A stretch of DNA of 64,000 bases, taken from contig NC_089045.1 of assembly GCF_034140825.1 (NCBI RefSeq), positions 1,422,501 to 1,486,500 on the forward strand, written 5' to 3'. Of the stretch, positions 47,405 through 57,838 are shown in pieces; within the stretch, counting starts at the first letter, position 1, and the number at the start of each line of letters is the position of its first letter. The translations under genes and the position numbers were made by a program. A model generated the notes under the pieces. The model had not been told where the DNA came from, searched no databases, and saw nothing but the letters and a program-made list of their open reading frames with translations. The DNA is from Oryza sativa Japonica Group (lineage: Eukaryota > Streptophyta > Magnoliopsida > Poales > Poaceae).

Positions 47405-47959
47405 TCCTAGATAAGGTTAAACCCTGATAATTTTAAGAAAAAGTAAGGTTTATACATACTAATTTTTCTTTTTACAAAACTCTTACAAAGGAAGATCTCA
47501 ACCATTTGATCTAGCCGATTGGTAGTTAATAAAAGTCAAAATGAAGTCACAATTTGCCACGTAGTTTTTATAAAAAGTTTGCAAGTTTTTTTTTACATGT
47601 ATCATTTTCATGTAAGAAAGAGTAAAGACAGATGAGTTTTTTTTCATGATAATCATTTTTTCTCTGTAATTACTATTATTTTCTAAATTTATTTGCATAT
47701 GAAATTTTGATGACATAATTTATCATTATATTTATATTATTTTATTGAACACTGGTATGGTATCCAAACCATACCTAAAAGATTCATTTCCTAAGAAGAA
47801 AAATATCAAGGGTTATTTCTAAATTTATTTGAAACTAATAAAAATAAGAAAAAAGTTGTCCATATATAGGCCACCCCCCTGTCTCCCCTCAACCGTCCGT
47901 CCATCCCCTGTCAAGTTCGCCGCGCGCAACACTCGCAGCAGAGCATCCACCGATCGTCG

Positions 47960-48505
47960 ATGCTCACCGCCGCCATGCACATGCTCGACTCCTCCACCTC
48001 CTCCTCCCCTTGGCTTCCTCCCGACCTCATGCCTCCCCCGCCGTCCGCCGCCACTCTCCACCGCCACTTCCGCGGCGCCGCCGCCGCCGCCAGCACCAGC
48101 CGCCGCATCGCCAAGCGCCGGCCGCGCCCGTCGCGGCGCCTGCCCACCACCTACATCAGCGCCGATCCGGCCAACTTCCGCCGCATGGTGCACCAGGTCA
48201 CCGGCGCCGACGACCTCCCGCCTCCACCTCCTCCATCTCTCTCGCCGACGACGACGGAGCTCCTCCGCCACGCCGCTCCAGCGGGCTCGCCCGGCCCTGC
48301 AGGCGCGCTGATGCTTCCCACGCTCGACACCTCGGCGTTCCTGCTCGGCCGCCGCGCGGAGCCGACGGCCGCGGCCGCGCCGTGCGACGTGTCGGTGGCG
48401 TTGGTAGGAGGAGCAGGTAATAGTTACAGCAACAACAGCAGCAGTAGCAGCAGCGGCAACTGTGGTGGTGGCTTCCCCACCTTGGACTCATGGGATCTCC
48501 TGTAA
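47960..48505 (+). CDS. VQ-motif protein, transcriptional cofactor type
   Basis: A single-exon protein of 181 aa. Residues 73-82 read FRRMVHQVTG, fitting the FxxxVQxxTG motif with His in place of the usual Gln, a variant reported in some monocot VQ proteins. A basic stretch (RRIAKRRPRPSRRLP) just upstream could be a nuclear localisation signal. The C-terminus FPTLDSWDLL is a conserved ending in one VQ subgroup. VQ proteins bind WRKY factors and MAP kinases in the nucleus and tune defence and growth. Pro-, Ala- and Ser-rich stretches (PPPPPPS, SSSSSSGNCGGG) fill the rest. The first ATG (MLTAAMHMLDS) is used; later ATGs at 47975 and 47981 are possible. No intron is needed, as is usual for the family. 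Confidence 0.88.
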   Translation: MLTAAMHMLDSSTSSSPWLPPDLMPPPPSAATLHRHFRGAAAAASTSRRIAKRRPRPSRRLPTTYISADPANFRRMVHQVTGADDLPPPPPPSLSPTTTELLRHAAPAGSPGPAGALMLPTLDTSAFLLGRRAEPTAAAAPCDVSVALVGGAGNSYSNNSSSSSSGNCGGGFPTLDSWDLL

Positions 48506-50186
48506 ATCTAGATCATATATTGTCGATTTCCGATTCTTCATGGCTGTAATTAACCAAGACAAGATCGATGAACAGGTTGGAGCATCTATCTCTCTGATTC
48601 TCTGTTCGTGTCCTTGTTAATTTTAAGCTTATGCCTCATATACACATGGACGAGTTTTTTTATCAGTAGTGTTATTTTATTGATCTAACTTTAATTTGGA
48701 GTTCCTTCTCTTTTAATTGAGGCGACTGTTAAGTTCGTTTTGCTCTTCCTTCTGCTGTTTCCAGCATCACTGCATCAGCCTCAAGGTTCTTAATTTATGC
48801 AGGATTTGATTCTTGTGAAACTCTTTTGCTTTGTTTGATTGATTGGCTCTTGCTTTTCCATTGGTTTTCAGTCTTGATAAACACTCCTTCCAACAGTACA
48901 ACTGCTCCAGCACCATCTCACTGAACATGTGGTTTCTGATCATTTGGTGAACAAAATGTAACAAAAGATGTTTTTTTATATTAGTACATTTTAGAGAGGT
49001 GCTTAGTGCATTAATTCAGCTTTAGCTATATAATCAATTAATGCACCAAACCACTGTGGGGGGCAGTAGCATGTAAATGCTGCTTAGACACTAAGATACG
49101 TTAGGATGAAGCTAACAGTTCAATTGGAGCAGAGCAGGGTTGAGAATCAGTACTTGGAAAAGATTGATTGTGAGATACAACAATAATAATATCGTAATCA
49201 TCGAGCCAGGTTTTTTTTTAGAAAAATAAAGTATTGCAATCATATATGCACACGCATACTAAGGTTCGGCGGAAGAGTAACATTTTTTTTTTTTGAAATC
49301 TAAGGCGGAACTTTGTTCCACTTTTATATTTAGAAGAAGATAATTGACCCAGTTTATAAAGAAAACCGGATCCGAAAATTATACAACTGCACGGTTAATT
49401 ACAGAAAAACCGACTGAAAACCACCGCTACACAACTAACAACTAACTTTACATTGATCTACCAGTAGCATCGTCAGTAGAAGTGATATTAACATAATTGT
49501 ACTATCAATAGTTGATGTGATAGTATAAATAGATATAATTCATTGTAAAGAGTACTATAAAACACGCAGGGCGGAAAATGAAAGGAAAAAAAAGAAACAA
49601 ATTGGGTGTGGAATCAACATGCATGCTTAATGGGAAGAAAAAACAAATTTGAAGTGTATTTGTTAAACACATATGTAGGCTTGATCTAGAGCTGAGCTGT
49701 TTGGTGCTTACAAGTAACCACCTCTAGATTGCCCCTAAAATACAATGCAAAAAGGGAAGTTGACAAGGAAAGGACTATATCAACGGAGAGGAAGAATCAG
49801 AGGCACGAGCTGTTGACTACTGAGTCTGCGTGTGATTTCTTTCTCCTCGATTTGCAGTGTACGTGTGCTGTGCCATCAACAAGTGTGGCTCTGGCTAGCA
49901 CTTAGCAGCCCCTGGTCCTGATGTGATGATGGTCAGGCAGTCGGTCCAAACCGCCAAAAGTCTGGGTCCGTTCCTGGACGATGTTAACACATAGGAGTAC
50001 AATACAAACCAACGGCTGTCCTAATTACTTCTCGATGTCGTTTACCGTACTACTAATAACTTACTAATAATAGTAGAATTAGCATATTTTTTTGTAAATT
50101 AACAAGAAGGAGAATTCATGGTCCAGCATGCAGCTGCCAGTCAAAATTCGCGGCTACTCTAATGAGTTTGTAGTTCATAGTTTCCC

Positions 50187-50880
50187 CTCCGTCCCAAAAT
50201 ACGTACAGCCATGAGTAACCGTGTCCAACGTTTCACCATCCGTCTTATTTGAAATATTTTTTAAAAAAGTCACACATAAAATACTACTATTTATATTTTA
50301 TCATCTAATAAAAAGGATGAATAGCCAGTTTAGTCCTTCAACTTTTGCTCAAGGGTCGAATTAGTCCTTAATGTTTTATAATGTCCAAACAAGACCCTAA
50401 TGATTATCATGGAGCTTAATATAGTCCTTAGACCCACTTAAAACGCCACGTGGACATGCCATGTCATTCATGCATGTAAGACAACATTTAAATGTCCATT
50501 TTAATCTTCAATTTTCTATCAAATAAAGAAAAGAAAAATAAGAAGAAGCAATCATAAAACAAAGAAAAATGTCAATTTTTTTAGCTATCAATGCTACATA
50601 TTTTTGCCAATGGTCAAAACCAGACATTTAAATATTGAATTTGAATGATGTGGCATATACACATGGCATGTTTAGAGGATCTAAGGACTATATTAAATCA
50701 CACAATGAACTTAAGGTACTTGTTTGGACAATACGAAATGTCAGGAACTAAATTGATCCTTACGCGAAAGTTCAAGGATCATTTTAGGTATTCACCCTAA
50801 TAAAAAATATTAATTATAAAATTTTTTAAATAAGACGAATGGTTAAACATTAGATATGAACGGTGTAAAAGCACACTTAT
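50187..50880. mobile_element. Stowaway-like MITE split by a younger insertion
   Basis: The left arm (50187-50314: CCTCCGTCCCAAAATACG, then CACCATCCGTCTTATTTG) and right arm (50798-50880: AAATAAGACGAATGGTTAAA) are inverted halves of a Stowaway-like element. The intervening 483 bp are a separate element with its own target duplication. Confidence 0.7.
50315..50797. mobile_element. Mutator-type MITE nested in a Stowaway-like MITE
   Basis: The ends GGATGAATAGCCAGTTTAGT and (reverse complement) GGGTGAATACCTAAAATGAT are inverted repeats. A perfect 9-bp duplication TAATAAAAA (50306-50314 and 50798-50806) flanks it, diagnostic for Mutator-like transposition. The interior is non-coding and largely self-complementary (TTTGGACAATA-type arms). 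Confidence 0.9.
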
Positions 50881-52486
50881 TTTTATGGCTACGCAGTGAG
50901 AGCGACGAGGGATGGATGTTGGCCGCTGGCCGGCCACGCAGGAGGGGACACCACCATTGCACTTGCAACGATCGATGCAATTGACTGCTTGGTTTGCCTC
51001 CTCTCCGGTCTCCGCTGCCGTCCTCATCAATGTCTTCTCACTTGTTGTTTGTTTGGACCCAGCATGCCTTACCTCTACAGTGCATGTGATTCCTCACAGC
51101 CCACCTGACCTGACCTACCTCCCGCCCCCGCGCGCGCGCACACACAAATGCTTACATCATCATTGCGTCATGCTCATGTCATAAATGAACATTGTTACAC
51201 ATCGCTGCAACATCTTTAGAAAAATAGAAGGCAGAACTGTGTTGTTCATGCTAAACACATCACTGTCGGGTCAGCTGGATCAACAGCAACCCTTGCTTAC
51301 ACAACGGAGACAGGAAGGATGCAAGCCCAAGAGAAAACAGGCACCGACTGTGTTTGCCAGACAGATAAACAGAGTCAGCTGGCGCACACAACCACTGATC
51401 ACACCGCGTTGGCAGGATGAAACAGTACACCACTGCTTCAGATAATGACAGTTTGAACCTACTCACTTGACCTACTACATATAACAATGTACAAGATCTC
51501 AACACCATGCGTTTGCAGGCTCAGGCATGCCATCACGGTGATATGGTTACTTACTTTGCCGCCTTCAGTACAGCAATACCAGTAAGGAACACGCCCTAGA
51601 TATTTCACTACCAAAGAATTTCTACACCTCAACTGTTAGGGGCACAAAAGAGAGCTATGCTCGCCGGGCATGGACGTGGAGCTCATTCGTTAGCAAACTG
51701 CAGCTGCGACAAGCCACTGCGTACTTCTCCGTGTCGCCAACTATATATCCGAATCTGCCTAAACCTAGAACGAATGCAAAGAGCAAAAAATATTAGTACT
51801 GATAAACTGATCAATGATAAATCTAATCAACGAGTGAATTAGAAATGCTGGAACATTTAAACACAACAAGAAAATCAGATTCAAATCCAGGCTGGGGGTT
51901 TATTGATTTATTTTACTACTAGCTATGTGGAATTACAAGACAAAACAGTCTTGTTTGACCTTATCCATTTCTTTTGCCTTCAGAGACACTACTGGTTGTT
52001 CCTCACAAGAAACAAAAGAACAAATGGCACCTTTAGAACCAATCAACATCATTTTAAATTGCAAAAGGTACAAAAAGGTGGTTTGTGTGGCTTTGGGGAG
52101 GTCAAGCTACAATAATTCCATAACAAGTCCACATGGTTGTTTTCAGGGGTGGCAGAAAATAAGTCCGGGAATAAGAGACACTGGCAAAGAGTTATTGTGC
52201 AAGGTTACAAGAACAAGTCAAAGTGTCTCACATGGCTGGTGAAATTGAAAACAACAGGAAATAAAAGGATGCTCAGAGACGTACATAATGCCTACTACTA
52301 CGTGTAATGAAATGTAGTTGATATCACCTAGATATAAATCAGGAAATAAGTTATATATATGCACTATCGCCAATGTACCCTTGTTGGAAAAGTTATTAAA
52401 TCAGACACTCGCCTCAACAAATTAATATGGGAACCTGAAGTAAGGATATCATATAACATGTCCATATATATACCATCCCAGATTAC

Positions 52487-54665
52487 CTATTTCACAGTAA
52501 CTTCTTTGTGAGCTTTAAATGATAGAATCACGTTCCACGCAAGGGCTACAAAATTAGCAGCAAGAACCTGGAAAAATTAACAGTAAGGTGAGAACAGCAT
52601 TCAGTCATGCTAAAGCAGACAGAAAGAAGCAAATTCAGCTCCAGAGTACAGTATTGCACTCTAAAATATTTTATGAAATGAAAATGTGAAAGATTTCAAA
52701 GACCTGAAATTTTTGTGGGACAAAGTAAAAATTCAAGAACTGAAAGGGTATCCACAATTGCCAATTCGCAATCACTGATGATAACCACTCCTGTAAAATT
52801 ACAATTGAAAATTAGCTAGCAGTAAATGAGTGCACATACATATTATCAGGGAGCAGTGGGGATTATCTGCAGTACTGCTGATACAGTAGCAGATACTGAC
52901 GTATGGACCCGGACCCACATGTCAGCCACTGCTACTGCATCAGCAGTACTGCAGAGGATCTGCGATGGAAATGAGAGAATCAATCAGAAGAGGTTCATGT
53001 CACCTGCTTGAGCTTTGGAACTACAAGAGAAGGCTTTCCCTCCAAGGTGACGAGTAAACTCATAAACACTCCAATGAAAATGGGAGAGAAAATGAACTGA
53101 AAGGAGGAGATAAAAAAAATGTCAAAAAATAAATACATAAATGCAGAAACAAGCTAGAACAGAACAAGCAGCAACACTCTCTCTCTGGGGGCAGAAGGGA
53201 AAGAGGAAAAGGACATGCACATACCTGATCAAGTAAGAGGCGAGCAATTGCACCTGATGCACCATTGATCGTCACTAATTTACTCAAGTACAAGTACCTG
53301 CATGTGGCAACGAGTAATGAAACAAACAGCACTGGGCAGAGAACACATGCTATCCTAAACCTCAATAAACATTGGTTGCGATTACCAGACATGCAATGTT
53401 GGCCCCACCAGGACAAGTCCCAAAAATGTGAATACAAACGTTCTCTTCAAATCTAGCTTTGGCACTTTATCAATTGCAAGCTGGAGCAGTAGCAAACAAC
53501 AATGGTAACAGTAAATATCTTGTAAGAAACCGTAACAAGATACCACAATAACAAGAACAGATGAAATATCAAATATTTTGCCCAATCCATGGATGCAACC
53601 CAGTAGGAATATACATTGTTTTTTAATAATGGAATAGGACACTGTTGCTGGAGTAAAATCCGTTGAGGAATCATATGAGTTACGGATTAGCATAGGCTAA
53701 AGACTGACACAGTTGAGTAAAGACAATATATTCAGATTATGGTTGACGCAAGATTGGATAAAAAGATATGGACCTGAAATTTGATAAGACCATAATAGCC
53801 TAGCCAGTTAAGAATTTCACATCATGTCATATTTAGAAAACAAGGAAACTAAAAGAGTGCAGCTAAGGCAGAAAAGAACCATAACTCGGTAAATTGATTT
53901 CCAAGTGGTATTAGCAATGGATAACATTTCAATGTTGTTTTGAAGGAAAATTGGTATGATTTGACCATTTGATGCTAATACCCATCTAAGCACGCCTGGC
54001 AATGTGCTATTGCAGAGTGACAGGAAGCCCTCTACAAGAAGAGAGGGAGACTACTGGTTCATTGTTCGTCAACCAATTAAGTAGTACTAAGTAATCCACT
54101 AGGGTTGCAATGGATGGATGTGAAAATGCGGGAAGTAGAAAACAACTGCAAGTCACCTGGCAGATGAGGTCTCCGGTCAGGGTTAGGACGGCAGAGGTAA
54201 CAGCCTTAGTGGTGATGGGATGCTTATCAAGAGCCAGCAGGTACCTGCAAATCATGGCGCATTTCAGTAATTTTGCATTTAGATATGAGTATGGCAAAAA
54301 GCGAGGCAAATGAACATGGGCAGTGCTTGGCCGCAGGAGGCACCAGGAATCAGGAAGAGGCGGAATTGGACTTACCAGGCTAACAGGAGACGCCAATCCA
54401 TTGCTCCTTTTGCTCCACCACCACCAGCTCCTCCTCCGGTGGTGACTCCGGCGGCGGAGGCGGAATCGCAGCAGGAGGCGGCGTGGAGCTTCGAGAGGCG
54501 GACGCCCTTGCGCGGGTGGACGACTGCGATTGTCGCGGGGAGCGAGGCGAGGCGGGAAGGAAGGGTGAGGCGGCGGGAGTGGAGGAGCGGCGGCGCGGTA
54601 GGCCTCGGAGTCGGAGGGGTGGAGCGGTGCACGAGGAGGAGCGGGAGGGTGGAGGCCATCGCCAT
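52487..54665 (-). CDS. Mpv17/PMP22 family membrane protein, probable plastid-targeted form
   Basis: Seven coding exons (54376-54665, 54157-54244, 53386-53480, 53225-53297, 53004-53096, 52704-52790, 52487-52567) join to 268 aa with GT-AG introns and no frame break. The domain starts at YLLALDKHPITTKAVTSAVL (about residue 98) with TGDLICQ. It continues through DLKRTFVFTFLGLVLVGPTL, IFSPIFIGVFMSLL and NWQLWIPFQFLNFYFVPQKF and ends LAWNVILSFKAHKEVTVK. These are the four hydrophobic segments and the WP..QF.NF.FVP signature of Mpv17/PMP22 proteins, found in peroxisomal, mitochondrial and plastid membranes and proposed to be channels. The first 95 residues are Ser/Arg/Pro-rich with few acids, like a plastid transit peptide. 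The ATG at 54665 (MAMAST) is the first in frame; upstream codons are not ATG. Intron 5 contains a strong hairpin. Confidence 0.92.
52859..52962. other. Intronic hairpin with about 40-bp arms in the Mpv17 gene
   Basis: The left arm (52859-52900, with CTGCAGTACTGCTGATACAG) and right arm (52921-52962, with CTGCATCAGCAGTACTGCAG) pair over about 40 bp with a few mismatches around a 20-nt loop. It lies in intron 5 and is palindromic enough to fold on either strand. Its size suits a plant miRNA precursor or a very small MITE; no target duplication was seen. Confidence 0.7.
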
Positions 54666-55759
54666 GGGTGGTGCTTGCGCTGATGCTGCAAATAACTGCA
54701 ATGGTGTGAGGAGGAGCTTGGGTTTTGGGTCGCACTGGACTAGGGTTCTAGTAGTTGCAATTTTGGGGAGAAGATGATGAGGTAGACGAAGATGCTAGCA
54801 ATGGATGATGGGCTTTGCATATTTGGGCTCTCGGCTTCCTTGTTGGGCTCTTGGCCCACCTACATTTATTTAGGTCTAACCTTTTTTTTTTGCGGGGATA
54901 TTTAGGTCTAACCTAACTGTGCCCATCTCGCCGGCGCCGCCTCCATTCTTCTCATCCTCTCCACTGCGGCGCGGCGGCGCGGCCTCTTAGCGCCATTTCC
55001 TCCTCCACTTGGAAGCAGCAGAAGCGGAAGCCCGTCGCCCGCCTGGCTCGAGCTCAAGGCCATGGAGTAGTAAGTACCAATCCCTTGCTGTCCATTGCTA
55101 CCTACCTGTATTTTAGTTTGCCCCTGTATTTCTGTCTCTGTATATGTCTGATTGATTGATTAGCGAAGATTTTCATGTGTTCTGTCCCAGTGATGAGCAG
55201 TTTAGTAATCTGAGCACTTGATTCAGTTCAGTTGGTGCTCCCTCCACTGCAATATGCTGTGAGGTTGAAGGAACCGATCGATCGATAATTCCATGTGCAC
55301 TGTTGAGAATAGGCATTCTGAGGGACAGACATGATTCAGTTTAGTTTGCTTCTTCGTATTTTAGATTAGTGTTTTAATCTTCCTTTTCATTTCAGTGTGA
55401 TTCTTGGTGTTAAATACTTTTGCTGGTGGAATGGAGTTGGAGCCTCAGTCCAGGCTTTGGTTTTCCCTGATCAGATCCAGTCCTAATTGCTTGTTTGTTT
55501 ATCAGTTATGATCAGTCACTTACTCTGATGATTCGGAGGGAGGATGAATAACGATCACAAAACGAGATGATTGATTCATGTGAGATCCGAACACCCATCT
55601 TGAGCTGTATTTTCTTTCAAGTTCTTGACGGTCTGGAATCCTAATGTGCTCTCTTTCCATGGGAAATTTTTGGCCATTTCAGTTTCAGAGCGGCAAGGAG
55701 CCAAGGATGCAGCAGCACTAGGGTCCTAGTCCAAATTGTCAGCTGGGGGCTCAATTGCA
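54666..55759. promoter_or_regulatory. Divergent promoter and spliced 5' leader of the F-box gene
   Basis: The Mpv17 ATG (54665, minus) and the apparent leader of the F-box gene (from about 54930, plus) are only about 260 bp apart. On the plus strand a donor follows position 55069 (GAGTA then GTAAGT), and acceptors lie at 55681-55682 or 55687-55688 (TTTCAG). So the F-box gene has a 5' UTR intron of about 610 bp. A short upstream ATG at 55062 precedes the donor. Confidence 0.55.
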
Positions 55760-56953
55760 ATGGCGGAGATGGTGAGGCTGCCCGAACAGCAGCGTCGTAG
55801 GCCTCTCACCATTGCCAACCTCCCTGAAGAAATTCTGTCGGAGATTCTGCTCCTGCTACCGCCAAAATCCATCCTCCAGTGCCGTGCCGTCTGCAAAGTC
55901 TGGCGGGACGTCACCTCCGACCGCGCCTTCCTCCTTCCCCACCACTGCCGCCAGCCTCCGCAGCGCCTCCTCACCTTCATCCGCGACGTGGGCAGTCGCC
56001 ACGATGACCTGGATATCCTGGACTACTGTGTTGAAGCCGTTGACTTCCGCACACACCAGTTCCAGTCTCTGGCCCGGTTCACTGGCCAAGATTACGACTG
56101 CTCACTCGAAGACAGCCCATTCACCGTCCACGCTTCTTGCGATGGTCTCCTTCTCATGTCCTACAACAACTATTTGCATCTCTGCAATCCTACTACACGT
56201 CAATGGCTTTGGGTCTTCCCGCCGGCGCTTCAACATGACACCGTCCTGGGGCTCTATTCTCATGGCCATTCTTCTGAATACCGAGTATTGTATTATCGAG
56301 AAATTGGTTTGGGCCCTGAATTCTACATCAGCATTGTTGGCTCAGGGAAGGAGAGGAGCATTTGGCCCCATTCATCGTCAGCATCCCTGAGAAAGTGGTT
56401 GGCGAAAGGGAAGGAGGAAACTCAGTTCAACGAGCCTTTCCTGTTTCATGGAAACCTGCACTGGCTGCCGCACTTAGGTGGACAGAACAAGATAGTGGTG
56501 TTCGACACTCTCGATGAGGTGTTTCGGTGGTTGCATGTACCTTTCAAGATGCACAATATGTCGTCATTACTCGAGATTGAGGGTAGCCTTGCCATGTCAA
56601 ACAGCCATATTGGATCATCAAAGGTGGATCTTTGGCTTCTGCAAGATTATAAGCATATGGTATGGGTCCACAAGTATCGAATTGAATTGCCAGTTATAGA
56701 GATTCGCCGTTTTGAAGAAGATGATGGTTGGTATCTTCATATTGTTTCTCAAGAGGGTGATGTCTTGGTTGATGGATTTGATTGGCAGTTTCACTACGAC
56801 ATAAAGGGCAATTTGCTGGAGAAATTTCAATGTAGTGGCCGCATGCTGAACATTACTCCACATATTCTCCAAGAAAGTCTCGTTCCACACGAAGTGTGCC
56901 AAATTCTAAATAATGAAAGTAGACATGAACCACATTTCTTCAGGGGGCTGTAG
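55760..56953 (+). CDS. F-box protein with C-terminal F-box-associated domain
   Basis: A single coding exon of 397 aa. The F-box spans about residues 18-60 (TIANLPEEILSEILLLLPPK, then ILQCRAVCKVWRDVTSDRAF). The rest follows the F-box-associated interaction pattern of plant proteins: LLLMSYNNYLHLCNPTTRQW near residue 132, EYRVLYYREIG, and VVFDTLDEVFRWLHVPF. Such proteins bridge SKP1 in SCF ubiquitin ligases to a substrate, in cytosol or nucleus; the substrate here is unknown. The ATG at 55760 (MAEMVRLPEQ) was chosen because the longer frame upstream starts at TTG. The reading frame is intact, unlike the other F-box gene in the window. Confidence 0.9.
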   Translation: MAEMVRLPEQQRRRPLTIANLPEEILSEILLLLPPKSILQCRAVCKVWRDVTSDRAFLLPHHCRQPPQRLLTFIRDVGSRHDDLDILDYCVEAVDFRTHQFQSLARFTGQDYDCSLEDSPFTVHASCDGLLLMSYNNYLHLCNPTTRQWLWVFPPALQHDTVLGLYSHGHSSEYRVLYYREIGLGPEFYISIVGSGKERSIWPHSSSASLRKWLAKGKEETQFNEPFLFHGNLHWLPHLGGQNKIVVFDTLDEVFRWLHVPFKMHNMSSLLEIEGSLAMSNSHIGSSKVDLWLLQDYKHMVWVHKYRIELPVIEIRRFEEDDGWYLHIVSQEGDVLVDGFDWQFHYDIKGNLLEKFQCSGRMLNITPHILQESLVPHEVCQILNNESRHEPHFFRGL

Positions 56954-57838
56954 AGCATACTTTCTTTACCGTGAGGCTACTTCACACTTTTGGGTGTCTA
57001 TTCATTGGATACTGCAATTTTAGCGATGGAACTTAATTTTGTAGTGAATGGTCAATGATCTGATGTTGCAAAGGGCAGCATTCACTCTGATCAGTATTTC
57101 TGTACCTCCACATGTTCATCTTCAACATTGAGGGTATCATTTCTGTACTGTACATGGAAAATTAAATGCCTGAGACTGTTTTTTCCTGGTTTGTGGAAGT
57201 CTGAGACTGAACAGTTGATTATGCTCGTTGTTTATTTCAACATTGCGAGATGGTTACTTTTTATTGGCTTCTTGCAGCTTAATTTTGCCACTTGGGTTGC
57301 GTATATAACGCTGTGGTATTGAAAGGTCATTATCTACTTGTGTTGGTGATGCGTATGTCTGATGAGATCCTTAGTGCCATTTATTTTGAGTTTGTTGTGT
57401 CTTGCTGGAATTGTTGGGTTACATTCCCTGTTTGAACAATGACCAGTCATGAACTGTTGTCCTAGTAGTCGGTAAGGAGGTCTTACAGTGACTCAACTTG
57501 AATTATGACTGCACTTTCACTGGGCTGCTGGAATTTCCTCAACCTTTGTGCTTGTTGCAGGAACCGAGTTACCAGCTTGATGTTATCTACGGAGGCACGG
57601 AGTGATGGAATCCAACAGGAACAGGTACTATTACCATGACGACCCAGAGCCAGAATTGTAACATGCATTGTAAACAGGAGAGGAGGCAGTATAGTCAAGC
57701 AGTGTGTGTACATATACTCTTGTGGTTGAGCGATGCGATTCAAGCAGCGGCATGAGTTGAGGGAGGCATATTAAACTTATTCCAATATTTAACTGGGCTT
57801 ACTTACGGCCCAAAGACTGGTCCAATCAAAAGTGAACT
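56954..57838. other. Spacer between the F-box and PPR genes
   Basis: It holds the F-box 3' UTR and the short PPR promoter, both on the plus strand. No ATG-initiated frame of recognisable family and no element with defined ends were found. Confidence 0.5.

Larger units (their letters stand above)
42550..47959. other. Gene-poor spacer between the NLR and VQ genes
   Basis: About 5.4 kb without a supported gene. A GC-rich block (43010-43540) has open frames on both strands but no recognisable domain. It is followed by direct repeat B, a 30-bp tandem repeat, Tourist-type MITEs, a common grass MITE piece (45130-45370) and a foldback MITE (46791-47404). A CT microsatellite lies at about 43668-43683, and a CGTA-repeat motif at about 46212. 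Confidence 0.55.
48506..52486. other. Gene-free spacer with nested MITEs
   Basis: No supported gene in about 4 kb. Contents: the VQ 3' UTR, a poly(T)-led stretch at 49283 followed by GGCGGAACTTTGTTCCAC that may be an antisense retroposon end, a Stowaway-like MITE split by a Mutator-type MITE (50187-50880), and the Mpv17 gene's 3' UTR at the right. A CA/CG-rich simple repeat lies near 51128-51146. Confidence 0.5.

Noticed and set aside
49283-49430. Possible antisense retroposon end with poly(T)
   Set aside because: No target duplication could be found, so it is mentioned only in the spacer description.
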